Assembly: GCA_913056255.1 (NCBI GenBank)
Contig: CAJXLN010000010.1
Coordinates: 1-50,047, forward strand
Direction of reading: 5' to 3'
DNA length: 50,047 nt
Origin: an uncultured Thermotogae bacterium
Lineage (GTDB): Bacteria > Thermotogota > Thermotogae > Mesoaciditogales > Mesoaciditogaceae
The translations under genes and the position numbers were made by a program. Shown here one piece after another: positions 42,659-50,047 of the stretch (positions are counted from its first letter, which is position 1; each line of letters starts with the position of its first letter). The notes beneath the pieces are model-generated. The model was not told the DNA's origin. It saw only the letters and a list, made by a program, of their open reading frames with translations, and did not search any database.

Positions 42659-44383
42659 TTACAGCTTGTAAGCGTTCAACATCCCTCTTGCCGCTTCTAA
42701 CACTCCATCGTATCCATCTTCAAGGTGGACTTTTACCACATCTTTTGAGTTTCTAAGCTTCATTTCAACATCTCCGTTCTTAAGAGCTCTTCCCACAGTT
42801 ATTCTGAGAGGAATACCAATCAGATCGGCATCTTTGAATTTGAAGCCACCGGAGACTTCTCTGTCATCGATGAGTGTTTCCAAGCCATTCGCGTTCAGTT
42901 TTTCATAAAGGCTATTTCCAACTTTCAACTGTTCCGAATTGGCAACGTTAACCACGGTGATAACCACTTCAAATGGTGCTATAGCTCTCGGCCATATAAT
43001 TCCGTTTGCATCGTAAAACTGCTCCACCGCAGCTGCCATCGTTCGACTAACTCCCCAACCGTAGCACCCCATTATGAATGGTTTTTGAGAGCCATCAGAG
43101 TCAACGTAAAAAGCGTTCAGTTTCTCCGAATATTTCGTTCCAAGCTTGAATATTTGTCCAACTTCTATCCCTTTTTTCGTCTTCAAAGGATGTCCACACT
43201 TTGGACAAAGATCGCCTTCCGTAACGGTCTTTACATCTATCCAATCGGAAACTTTGAAATCTCTGTCGTGATTGGCGTTGATGTAGTGATATTCTTCCTT
43301 CATGCCTCCTACCACGTAATTTCGCATATTTTTGACGGACAGATCGGCAAACACAGGACATTTTGCACCTATTGGGCCAAGGTATCCAATCGGAACTCCA
43401 AGAGAGTCAAGAACTTCTTCTGGAAGAGCCTTTCGTAGGGTTTGATCACCAAAATAGGATCTGAGTTTAGATTCCTTTATCTCCATATCCCCACGTATGA
43501 GAACCATGACGATCCCTTTCCGGCCGCTGTACACCATGGATTTGACAATTTGGCCCTTTTCAACTCCAAGAAATTCGGAGACATTTTCCACCGTTTTCAT
43601 GTCTGGAGTTTTTACAAGTTCAAGAGCTTTCATTTTCTCATCAGATTCTGGATAATCAGGCTTGTATTCTGCCTTTTCATCTGTTGCGGCATAACCACAT
43701 TGTTCACAAAAAAGTATGTTAGACTCTCCGTTTTTAGCAAGAATCGTGAATTCATGAGAATTGTTCCCGCCTATCGCGCCGGTATCAGCATCAACCGCAA
43801 AATATTTCAGATCCATGCGCTCACATATTTTAGAGTAAGCAGTGTACATGTCCTTGTAAGTTCTGTCAAGAGATTCATGACTTGTATGAAAACTGTACGC
43901 ATCTTTCATTATGAATTCTCGGCCTCTTAAGAGACCAAATCTTGGCCTGATCTCGTCTCTGTATTTTGTGTTTATTTGATAAAAAGTGATCGGCAACTGC
44001 TTGTACGATTTCAATTCATTCTTAACAAGTGTGGTGATCATTTCTTCATGAGTTGGGCCGAGTGTGAATTCACGTTTGTTGCGATCTTTGAATTTCACCA
44101 TCTCCGGTCCGTAATCTTCCCATCTTCCAGTGATCTTCCAAATCTCAGCGGGTTGCATTATGGGCATCAATAACTCCAGAGATCCTATGGCATTCATCTC
44201 TTCTCGAACGATCTTCGTTATTTTCTCAAGGACTCTAAAACCCAAAGGTAGATAAGAATACACTCCCGCCGCAGCTTTTCGAATAAAACCTCCACGTATT
44301 AACAACTCTTGACTTTTCAATTCTGAATCTGAAGGAGATTCTTTAAGAGTGGGTGAGTAAAATTTGGACCAATGCAAAATCAT
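42659..44383 (-). CDS. proS: prolyl-tRNA synthetase, bacterial type
   Basis: Class II synthetase charging tRNA-Pro. Motif 2 region [14 protein letters not shown] and [20 protein letters not shown], motif 3 [17 protein letters not shown], and an inserted editing domain (about 225-385) between motifs 2 and 3, which marks the bacterial ProS. C-terminal anticodon-binding domain from about 465 ([20 protein letters not shown]). 574 residues, full length. ATG preceded by AAGGGGG at short spacing. Confidence 0.96.
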   Translation of the reverse strand: MILHWSKFYSPTLKESPSDSELKSQELLIRGGFIRKAAAGVYSYLPLGFRVLEKITKIVREEMNAIGSLELLMPIMQPAEIWKITGRWEDYGPEMVKFKDRNKREFTLGPTHEEMITTLVKNELKSYKQLPITFYQINTKYRDEIRPRFGLLRGREFIMKDAYSFHTSHESLDRTYKDMYTAYSKICERMDLKYFAVDADTGAIGGNNSHEFTILAKNGESNILFCEQCGYAATDEKAEYKPDYPESDEKMKALELVKTPDMKTVENVSEFLGVEKGQIVKSMVYSGRKGIVMVLIRGDMEIKESKLRSYFGDQTLRKALPEEVLDSLGVPIGYLGPIGAKCPVFADLSVKNMRNYVVGGMKEEYHYINANHDRDFKVSDWIDVKTVTEGDLCPKCGHPLKTKKGIEVGQIFKLGTKYSEKLNAFYVDSDGSQKPFIMGCYGWGVSRTMAAAVEQFYDANGIIWPRAIAPFEVVITVVNVANSEQLKVGNSLYEKLNANGLETLIDDREVSGGFKFKDADLIGIPLRITVGRALKNGDVEMKLRNSKDVVKVHLEDGYDGVLEAARGMLNAYKL

Positions 44384-44395
44384 TACCCCCTTAAT

Positions 44396-45412
44396 TCAAA
44401 TTTTTTCGATCTTCTCAGCTATTGAATCCATTGCATTGAAGAATTCCGTATCAATTACCGACATTAAATTACCATAGTCAGCTGCTTCTTCCACTCTGGG
44501 ATCAAATGGTACGACACCAAGAGATGGAACGCCCAACTCTTTCTCTATGTATTTTGGATCACTTTTTCCAAAGGGATAAGATTTGCTTCCACATTTATCG
44601 CAAATGAAGTATCCCATGTTTTCAACGAATCCGGTGATTTTTATTCCCACTTGCTCGAAAAATCCCACCGCGCGCATCGCGTCGGCTATGGCCAAACGGT
44701 TCGGTGTTGTTATTATTACCGCAGCATCCACATCCATATTTTGCTTTATCGTTAAAGCCGCATCTCCAGTACCGGGTGGCAAATCAACGACGAAATAATC
44801 CATTTCTGGCCAATCTGTGAATTGAAGCAATTCAACAATCGCTTTGGATACCATTGCCCCTTTCCAAATAACCGGAGTTTCCGGATCTACCACGTAGCCA
44901 AGAGACATTGAGAAAATGCCATCTTTTTCATTGGGAATTATTTTGTTCTTCTCTTTGTTTACATTAGCTTGCTCCCTCACTCCTAACATTCTGGGAAGAT
45001 CTGGACCATGCATATCCGCGTCGAATACTCCAACACTGTGTCCGCGCTTTTTGAGAGCGATTGCCAAAGAGACGGAGAAAGTGCTTTTCCCAACTCCACC
45101 CTTGGCGCTTAAAATCGCTATTCGCTTTTTGGCATTTTGAACGTAATGTTTTTGCTCTACTTTACTCCCTTTTTCTTGAACAGTTGATATCTTTGCCTTT
45201 ACACCCATCTCTTCGAATTTTGCTTTTATTTCATCGAAAATGATCTGGCGTTTATTGGAATCAGCCGATCCAAGGTTTAAAAGTACTTCCACGGTGTTCC
45301 CATTGATTTCAATGGATTTAACAACTTTGAAATCAGTCAGACTCTTCGAGTATCCTGGATATCTTATGCTTGAAAGTATTCTCATCGCTTCATTCTTGTT
45401 CACAAAAATCAC
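44396..45412 (-). CDS. Mrp/NBP35-family iron-sulfur carrier ATPase
   Basis: Cytoplasmic P-loop protein that carries and delivers [4Fe-4S] clusters. N-terminal MIP18/DUF59-like domain (residues 5-85), deviant Walker A SAKGGVGKSTFSVSLA, DADMHGPDLPRMLG and VVDLPPGTGDAALT, and the cluster-binding CxxC in YFICDKCGSKSYPFG. With several iron-sulfur enzymes encoded nearby it is a plausible general maturation factor; no specific client is implied by context. Confidence 0.92.
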   Translation of the reverse strand: MIFVNKNEAMRILSSIRYPGYSKSLTDFKVVKSIEINGNTVEVLLNLGSADSNKRQIIFDEIKAKFEEMGVKAKISTVQEKGSKVEQKHYVQNAKKRIAILSAKGGVGKSTFSVSLAIALKKRGHSVGVFDADMHGPDLPRMLGVREQANVNKEKNKIIPNEKDGIFSMSLGYVVDPETPVIWKGAMVSKAIVELLQFTDWPEMDYFVVDLPPGTGDAALTIKQNMDVDAAVIITTPNRLAIADAMRAVGFFEQVGIKITGFVENMGYFICDKCGSKSYPFGKSDPKYIEKELGVPSLGVVPFDPRVEEAADYGNLMSVIDTEFFNAMDSIAEKIEKI

Positions 45413-45454
45413 ATCCTTCTTAGTTTAATCAAGATATCACCATTACGTGATCAG

Positions 45455-46564
45455 TTATTCTTTTGGTAATGCGTTAATGTCATTGAGAAAATCGCGTTTA
45501 AAAGTTGAAAAACTTCTTTCGTGTATCGCTTTTCTCGCTTTTCTCATGAGATCATGCAAAAAGTACATGTTGTGGTATGTGGCAAGCATCATACCTGTGG
45601 CCTCTTTGCGTTTTATCAAATGGTGAATATAACCCCTTGAATAATTCTGACACACTTCACATGTGCATTCTGGATCCAGAGGAGATTTATCGAACGCATA
45701 AACAGAAGCTCGAATGTTTAACTTTCCGTGTGACGTGTAAACGGCGCCATGACGGGCCATTCGAGTTGGAAGTACACAATCCATCATGTCCACACCACGT
45801 TCCACAGCTTCGAGCATAAGCAGAGGATCACCCACTCCCATAAGGTAGCGTGGTTTATCTTCAGGCATAAGAGACATGATAACATCCAACATTTTTAAGG
45901 TGGTCTTAAGATCCTCACCAACGCTCAAACCGCCTATTGCAAATCCATCAAATGGCATAGATGTGATTTCTCGAGTGCTGATCATGCGCGTCTCCTTAAA
46001 AAATCCACCTTGTGTTATACCAAAGAGTGCCTGATCGTTACGTACATGGGATTTTAGCGAGCGTTTTGCCCAATCAGTTGTGCGTTTCAAAGATATTTCC
46101 GTTGTTTTTCTGTCATTTCCAGGTGCAAGACACTCATCAAGGACCATAGCGATATCGGATCCGATAACTTGTTGAATCTCCATAACCTTTTCCGGTGTAA
46201 ACCTATGAGTTGTTCCATCAAGGGGGGCCTTAAAAGTGACACCATCGTCATCCACCTTGACGTGTTTGGAAAGACTGAAAATCTGATATCCGCCACTATC
46301 CGTTAATATGGGAATATCCCACGATGCGAATTCGTGTAATCCTCCAAAAGAACTTATAACATCAAGTCCTGGCCTTATGTAAAGGTGAAAAGCATTTGCA
46401 AGTACGATCTGTGCTCCAGCCCGCTTTACACAATCATGCATGCACATTTTTACAGCCCCATTCGTTCCAACGGGCATGAAAACCGGTGTTTCGACCGTGC
46501 CATGTGAAAGAACAAGCCTACCGTTTCTTGCAGCGTTGTCTCTTTTCAGGAATTCGAATTGCAC
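45455..46564 (-). CDS. tgt: tRNA-guanine transglycosylase
   Basis: Exchanges guanine-34 for preQ1 in tRNAs with GUN anticodons. Catalytic aspartates in LTDSGGYQ and in VDMMDCVLPTRMARHG; zinc site CTCEVCQNYSRGYIHHL with the distal His in LATYHN. 369 residues, standard. GTG start seven bases after AGGAGG, 19 bases inside the preceding ricT gene. No queuosine biosynthesis gene accompanies it in the window. Confidence 0.95.
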   Translation of the reverse strand: MQFEFLKRDNAARNGRLVLSHGTVETPVFMPVGTNGAVKMCMHDCVKRAGAQIVLANAFHLYIRPGLDVISSFGGLHEFASWDIPILTDSGGYQIFSLSKHVKVDDDGVTFKAPLDGTTHRFTPEKVMEIQQVIGSDIAMVLDECLAPGNDRKTTEISLKRTTDWAKRSLKSHVRNDQALFGITQGGFFKETRMISTREITSMPFDGFAIGGLSVGEDLKTTLKMLDVIMSLMPEDKPRYLMGVGDPLLMLEAVERGVDMMDCVLPTRMARHGAVYTSHGKLNIRASVYAFDKSPLDPECTCEVCQNYSRGYIHHLIKRKEATGMMLATYHNMYFLHDLMRKARKAIHERSFSTFKRDFLNDINALPKE

Positions 46565-47352
46565 CCTTGCTCCTCCTTGTTTTTTAGAATCTCATCAAAG
46601 CTCAGAATTACACTTTTTCCGCTTGTTGATTGAAGTTTCACTATTTTGTAGAATATATTGATTTCAGATACGAAGTAACTCGCATTTTTGTACATCACTT
46701 TTTGTCCAGTATCGGGTATATCCTTGAGAAGTTCAAGATACGTATCGTTTTCGTATGCCAGGCAGCAAAGCAACCTGCCGCATGCCCCTGATATTTTTGC
46801 CGGATTTATCATCAATTGCTGAACTTTGGCGTATTTGAGTGTTATACTTTTAAAATCTCTTTCAAATCTTGAACAACAAGTCTGCATACCGCACATACCT
46901 ATTCCCCCAACCAATTTGGCTGCGTCCCTTATTCCAATTTGCCTGAGTTCTATTCTCGTCTTGAAAGTCATCGCCAGATCTTTAACTAATGCTCTAAAAT
47001 CCACACGTCCATCTGCAGAGAAAAAAAAGATAAGTTTCGAACAGTCAAGAGTATATCGTGCTCTTAACATTTTCATGGGAAGATTGTGTTCAACGACTTT
47101 TTCTTTAGCCATATCAAGAGCAGTTTGAGCATTCTTCTCATTTTGTTCGTATTTTTGAATATCCTCATTTGTTACTTTTCTAATTATGCTTTTTTCTGCT
47201 TCTTCTATATTATCGAATATCTTTACAACCTCTCCCATTTCGATTCCGAATTCACTTTCAGCGATTACCTTTTCTCCCCTTGAAAGTTCTTCATCGCACG
47301 AAAATTTATGTATCCTTCCAACTTTTTCAAATGAAACACCATAAACGATCAC
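46546..47352 (-). CDS. ricT: RicT/YaaT-type PSP1-domain protein
   Basis: PSP1 C-terminal-domain protein related to Bacillus RicT (YaaT), part of an iron-sulfur complex that modulates RNase Y maturation of transcripts. The conserved cysteine blocks GMCGMQTCCSRFERDF and SGACGRLLCCLAYEND are both present. It follows holB and yaaR exactly as in Bacillus. RicA and RicF are not in the window, so whether the same complex exists is open. GTG start with AAGGAAG upstream. Confidence 0.9.
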   Translation of the reverse strand: MIVYGVSFEKVGRIHKFSCDEELSRGEKVIAESEFGIEMGEVVKIFDNIEEAEKSIIRKVTNEDIQKYEQNEKNAQTALDMAKEKVVEHNLPMKMLRARYTLDCSKLIFFFSADGRVDFRALVKDLAMTFKTRIELRQIGIRDAAKLVGGIGMCGMQTCCSRFERDFKSITLKYAKVQQLMINPAKISGACGRLLCCLAYENDTYLELLKDIPDTGQKVMYKNASYFVSEINIFYKIVKLQSTSGKSVILSFDEILKNKEEQGCNSNS

Positions 47353-47358
47353 TACATT

Positions 47359-48333
47359 TCACTTCCTTTTAAGAAGGGTGAATTGAGATATCAGTAAGAA
47401 TATCGAGAGATCTTGATTCACATTGGCAGCGTACATTCTGATCACCCAATCTACGAATTCAACTTTTGGGGAATTCATTTCAAGATATTTGGGAATGTAA
47501 GATCTTCGCTTTATGCCTTTCCAATACGCCGTTTTTTTCAGCGTGATGATATCTTCTACAAGTACGAGTATCGCATCGAGAAGTATTTTGAGAACTTTGG
47601 AAGAGTTGTTGGAATTCGTAGCACGTCTTAGTTTTTGAAAAACATATGGAATGTCTTCTCGTTTCATAGACAACAGCAATTGTTCGAATACAACCGAAAG
47701 TACAAAATCCGGTATGTCATCTTTTAATCCATCTAATAAAGCTTTAAGAGTAGAACGAACACCTTTCAAACCGCTTAACACTTCTTCCACTCGTTCCAAA
47801 TGTTCATCGATGTAAATCGCTGCTTCCGGAGAACTTTTCATAAGCGATTCGATCAAAGGATTCGTTACCCTCTCCAGCACATCAGCAGAAACAAAAGACA
47901 TCGGATCCAATTCCGCAGAAAGTATTGTGAAACGACTTCTGATGGTGGAGATCACTCGTAATGGAAAATCAGTGAAAAAAATGAAAACCGCATACTTTGG
48001 CGGTTCTTCTGTGATCTTCAACAGGGCAGCAACAGCTTCTCGACTCGCATTGGCAACTTCATTCGCTATCACATACTTATGCTTCGCGACTGACGGAGAA
48101 TACCTCAAAAATTCACTCACGCCTCTTGCATTACTCACGTTTATCGATTCTCCCCTACGGTTTAACCAGAGTGTGTCGTAAAAAACTTCCTTTTCTTCTA
48201 CAATATCTGTAAGCGATTTCAGGAACTTTTCCTTTACCACATCACTACCGATCTTTAAAATCAACCTCGTCGCAGATTGTGAGTCTATGAATTCTGCCAC
48301 CTTATTTGTGAATTCCAAGAGTTTTTCTTTCAT
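47359..48333 (-). CDS. holB: DNA polymerase III delta' subunit (clamp loader)
   Basis: AAA+-derived clamp-loader subunit without a Walker A motif, as expected for delta'. The middle block YVIANEVANASREAVAALLK then ITEEPPKYAVFIFFT and VISTIRSRFTILSA is typical; the SRC motif is SRF here. 324 residues. Identification is strengthened by the yaaR-holB-ricT order shared with Firmicutes. Its ATG overlaps the yaaR stop by 4 bases. Confidence 0.85.
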   Translation of the reverse strand: MKEKLLEFTNKVAEFIDSQSATRLILKIGSDVVKEKFLKSLTDIVEEKEVFYDTLWLNRRGESINVSNARGVSEFLRYSPSVAKHKYVIANEVANASREAVAALLKITEEPPKYAVFIFFTDFPLRVISTIRSRFTILSAELDPMSFVSADVLERVTNPLIESLMKSSPEAAIYIDEHLERVEEVLSGLKGVRSTLKALLDGLKDDIPDFVLSVVFEQLLLSMKREDIPYVFQKLRRATNSNNSSKVLKILLDAILVLVEDIITLKKTAYWKGIKRRSYIPKYLEMNSPKVEFVDWVIRMYAANVNQDLSIFLLISQFTLLKRK

Positions 48334-48803
48334 CTGTACAAATCCATCAAAAGGCCGTTTATATCTCCAACTTTTGATGCGAAATAGATCGTCGTTTTCT
48401 CCGAGCTGAAGATCTTCTTCGACATTTCTTCCAGATTTGAGTTGATTTTATCCACTATGAAATACAATTTGGCTTTTTTATTCTCTATAGACGACAATTC
48501 AGTCATTGTGTAAAGTCTCTTTTCAATGAGCTTCAAAAATTCTTTTATCTTGCGCTTGTAATCTTTCAAATTCTTTTCTGAAGGGGAGCGCGAAAAAGCG
48601 TTTCCACTTTCAAAGATCTCATTTATCAAGGTGCTGAGATCTTTTTCCTCTTCTTCATCGAGAAAATCCGCAAATCCCTTTCCTTCAACTTTTGAATATC
48701 GTCCATGAGAACCTGATACTTTCTTGCTTTTTCTTTTTCCTATTTCCCGTGGTGGATTATTTCCAGCCGGATTAACACGCAAAGCCAAAGCCTCCTCATT
48801 CAT
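48330..48803 (-). CDS. YaaR-like DUF327 protein
   Basis: A 157-residue protein of the YaaR/DUF327 family, function unknown. A basic low-complexity N-terminus (GKRKSKKVSGSHGRYSK) is followed by a helical core with KNLKDYKRKIKEFLKLIEKR and YFIVDKINSNLEEMSKK. It precedes holB and ricT, the arrangement of the Bacillus yaaQ-yaaR-holB-yaaT cluster, which supports the family call. Confidence 0.8.
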   Translation of the reverse strand: MNEEALALRVNPAGNNPPREIGKRKSKKVSGSHGRYSKVEGKGFADFLDEEEEKDLSTLINEIFESGNAFSRSPSEKNLKDYKRKIKEFLKLIEKRLYTMTELSSIENKKAKLYFIVDKINSNLEEMSKKIFSSEKTTIYFASKVGDINGLLMDLYR

Positions 48804-48826
48804 CAGGCAACCACAGATGGAATCAC

Positions 48827-49867
48827 TTACCTTGATTCAACAATCCTGGCAATCGACTCAGTGTAAGGATATCTAAAAACACCACGCTCGGTAACTATTG
48901 CGTCTATCAAATCGGCATCCGTTACATCAAAAGCCGGATTGTAAACCTTGACTTCATCGGGCGCGATCTTAACACCCTGAATCTCCGTTACCTCAGTGTG
49001 GGAACGTTCCTCTATTGGAATCTTCGATCCATCCGAAATGTTCGCATCTATTGTGGAAATAGGTGCCGCAACGTAAAACTTAACACCATGCTTTTTCGCA
49101 AGTAAGGCAAGTGAATAAGTACCAATCTTATTTGCCGTATCCCCATTAGCTGCTATCCTATCCGCTCCAACGATAACCGCATCGATCTTTTTGGTCTTCA
49201 TGACCCATCCAGCCATGTTGTCACATATAAGCGTCGTGTCAACTCCAAGTTTAATCAGTTCCCACGCAGTTAATCTTGCGCCTTGTAAATATGGTCTGGT
49301 TTCATCGACATATGCGTGAATTTTTTTGCCATGATCAAGTGCGGAGTGAATGATTCCTATCGCCGTTCCGTAATCAACTGTTGCAAGTGCCCCAGCGTTA
49401 CAATGAGTGATAACCGTTGCATCGTTCGGCAACAATTCTTGTCCGTATACTCCCATACGCTTATTCACTTCAACATCTTCATTCGCTATACGTTCTGCTT
49501 CATCGCTGAGGATATTCAAAATTTCATTAGGCTTCTTATTCGTCACTTCAGAGAGAAATTTGGAATGCATTCTTTCCAAAGCCCAGTAAAGGTTAACGGC
49601 TGTTGGACGTGTCGCTGCCAACTTCGCCTTCACATTTTCCATCACTTCAACACTGAGATGTTCTTTGTTTTCCATAGCTCCAAGAACATACCCAAAAGCG
49701 GCAGATGCACCTATAGCCGGTGCTCCGCGCACGATCATATCTTTAATGGCTCGGGCCACACAGTCCGAATCCGAGCATTTCGTGTATTCCTCAACGTTGG
49801 GCAACTTTCTCTGATCTACAAGTTCCAGAGTCTTTCCGTCCCATTTCATCGTTACGGTTGAAATCAA
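48827..49867 (-). CDS. mtnA: methylthioribose-1-phosphate isomerase
   Basis: Isomerises 5-methylthioribose-1-phosphate to the ribulose form in methionine salvage. MIVRGAPAIGASAAFGY, HCNAGALATVDYGTAIG (catalytic Cys) and VGADRIAANGDTANKIGTY (catalytic Asp) are intact. TTG 49867, about ten bases after AAAGGGG, gives the usual short N-terminus before MKWDGKTLEL; the frame is open to 49933. No other mtn gene is near. A promoter candidate lies at 49924-49932. Confidence 0.93.
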   Translation of the reverse strand: MISTVTMKWDGKTLELVDQRKLPNVEEYTKCSDSDCVARAIKDMIVRGAPAIGASAAFGYVLGAMENKEHLSVEVMENVKAKLAATRPTAVNLYWALERMHSKFLSEVTNKKPNEILNILSDEAERIANEDVEVNKRMGVYGQELLPNDATVITHCNAGALATVDYGTAIGIIHSALDHGKKIHAYVDETRPYLQGARLTAWELIKLGVDTTLICDNMAGWVMKTKKIDAVIVGADRIAANGDTANKIGTYSLALLAKKHGVKFYVAAPISTIDANISDGSKIPIEERSHTEVTEIQGVKIAPDEVKVYNPAFDVTDADLIDAIVTERGVFRYPYTESIARIVESR

Positions 49868-49923
49868 TTTTGACTTGCCCCTTTCTTCACGATTTTCGAT
49901 TTTAGAAATAACCATATAAAAGT

Positions 49924-49951
49924 ATTTTACCACAAGTGGAGGAGCCGAGAC
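49924..49951 (-). promoter_or_regulatory. mtnA promoter with overlapping repeat unit
   Basis: Minus-strand TGGTAAAAT is an extended -10 element (TAAAAT at 49929-49924), placing the start near 49917, 50 bases before mtnA. No good -35 hexamer is seen; its place and the spacer are occupied by GTCTCGGCTCCTCCAC (49951-49936), a relative of the GC-rich units at 16957-17308. No SAM-riboswitch features were found in the leader. Confidence 0.45.
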
Positions 49952-50047
49952 CCCGAGAGTGACTTTGAACTATGTCCTTAATTTGTGAGTCAACTTTATA
50001 ACTTTGAAATCTAAATCATTTTTCGCTTTGCAAGCGATAAGGGAATT

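Noticed and set aside
49868-50047. SAM riboswitch upstream of mtnA
   Set aside because: None of the conserved SAM-I stems or the GAGGGA/GGCC core is present in the leader.
1-50047. tRNA, rRNA, CRISPR arrays, insertion sequences, phage genes
   Set aside because: No cloverleaf, rRNA-like stretch, regularly spaced direct-repeat array, transposase or integrase was found on either strand; the array at 17 kb has irregular spacing and no unique spacers of constant length.

Overview
The window reads as a chromosomal segment of a thermophilic or moderately thermophilic anaerobe of the phylum Thermotogota. The best evidence is the [FeFe]-hydrogenase block, in which a TM1266-like regulator, HydG, a small unnamed protein and HydE follow each other as I recall them doing in Thermotoga maritima. 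The gene content (tungsten aldehyde oxidoreductase, family 5 binding proteins, a tricorn-type protease) and the frequent TTG and GTG starts preceded by strong Shine-Dalgarno sequences fit. No rRNA or tRNA gene was seen, so the assignment rests on protein content; genus is not claimed.

Layout. 0.3-5.2 kb (+): larE-larB-larC and a NiCoT nickel permease, making and feeding the nickel-pincer nucleotide cofactor, followed by an iron-sulfur aldo/keto reductase; the usual user, lactate racemase LarA, is absent. 5.5-8.6 kb (+): an ABC-2 exporter. 8.8-16.7 kb (-): CcdA and a sigma-54 enhancer-binding regulator, then iadA (isoaspartyl dipeptidase) and two paralogous peptide-type binding proteins behind a good -24/-12 promoter. 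16.7-17.4 kb: a GC-rich intergenic region with repeated 14-base units. 17.4-20.6 kb (+): a tricorn-like protease. 21-24.3 kb: an AT-rich pair, tungsten aldehyde:ferredoxin oxidoreductase (-) and its radical-SAM maturase (+), around a structured spacer. 24.4-26.7 kb (-): a GC-richer ABC importer of the NMT1/TauA type. 26.8-34.3 kb (-): hydrogenase HydA, the TM1266-like protein, HydG, a 90-residue unknown, HydE, HydF and an aspartase in one tightly packed operon. 34.6-37.4 kb (+): YitT-like membrane protein, glycosyltransferase and a flippase-like membrane protein. 37.4-49.9 kb (-): a housekeeping run of mtnA, yaaR-holB-ricT, tgt, mrp, proS, trkH-trkA, ftsY, a NYN/PIN nuclease and flgB-flgC-fliE.

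How it works together. The metabolic theme is anaerobic fermentation: peptides are taken up and cut (binding proteins, IadA, tricorn), aldehydes from amino-acid fermentation can be oxidised by AOR with ferredoxin reduction, and the hydrogenase can dispose of electrons as hydrogen. Three metal-cofactor pathways sit within 35 kb: nickel-pincer nucleotide, tungstopterin and the H-cluster.

Points most worth a second look: the sigma-54 isoaspartyl-peptide operon with an atypical regulator; a HydG whose auxiliary-cluster CxxC has lost its second cysteine but gained one three residues later; a family of GC-rich repeats upstream of several promoters; a related pair of gene-like fragments at 5.3 and 17.1 kb; and a folded leader in front of the tungsten enzyme gene.
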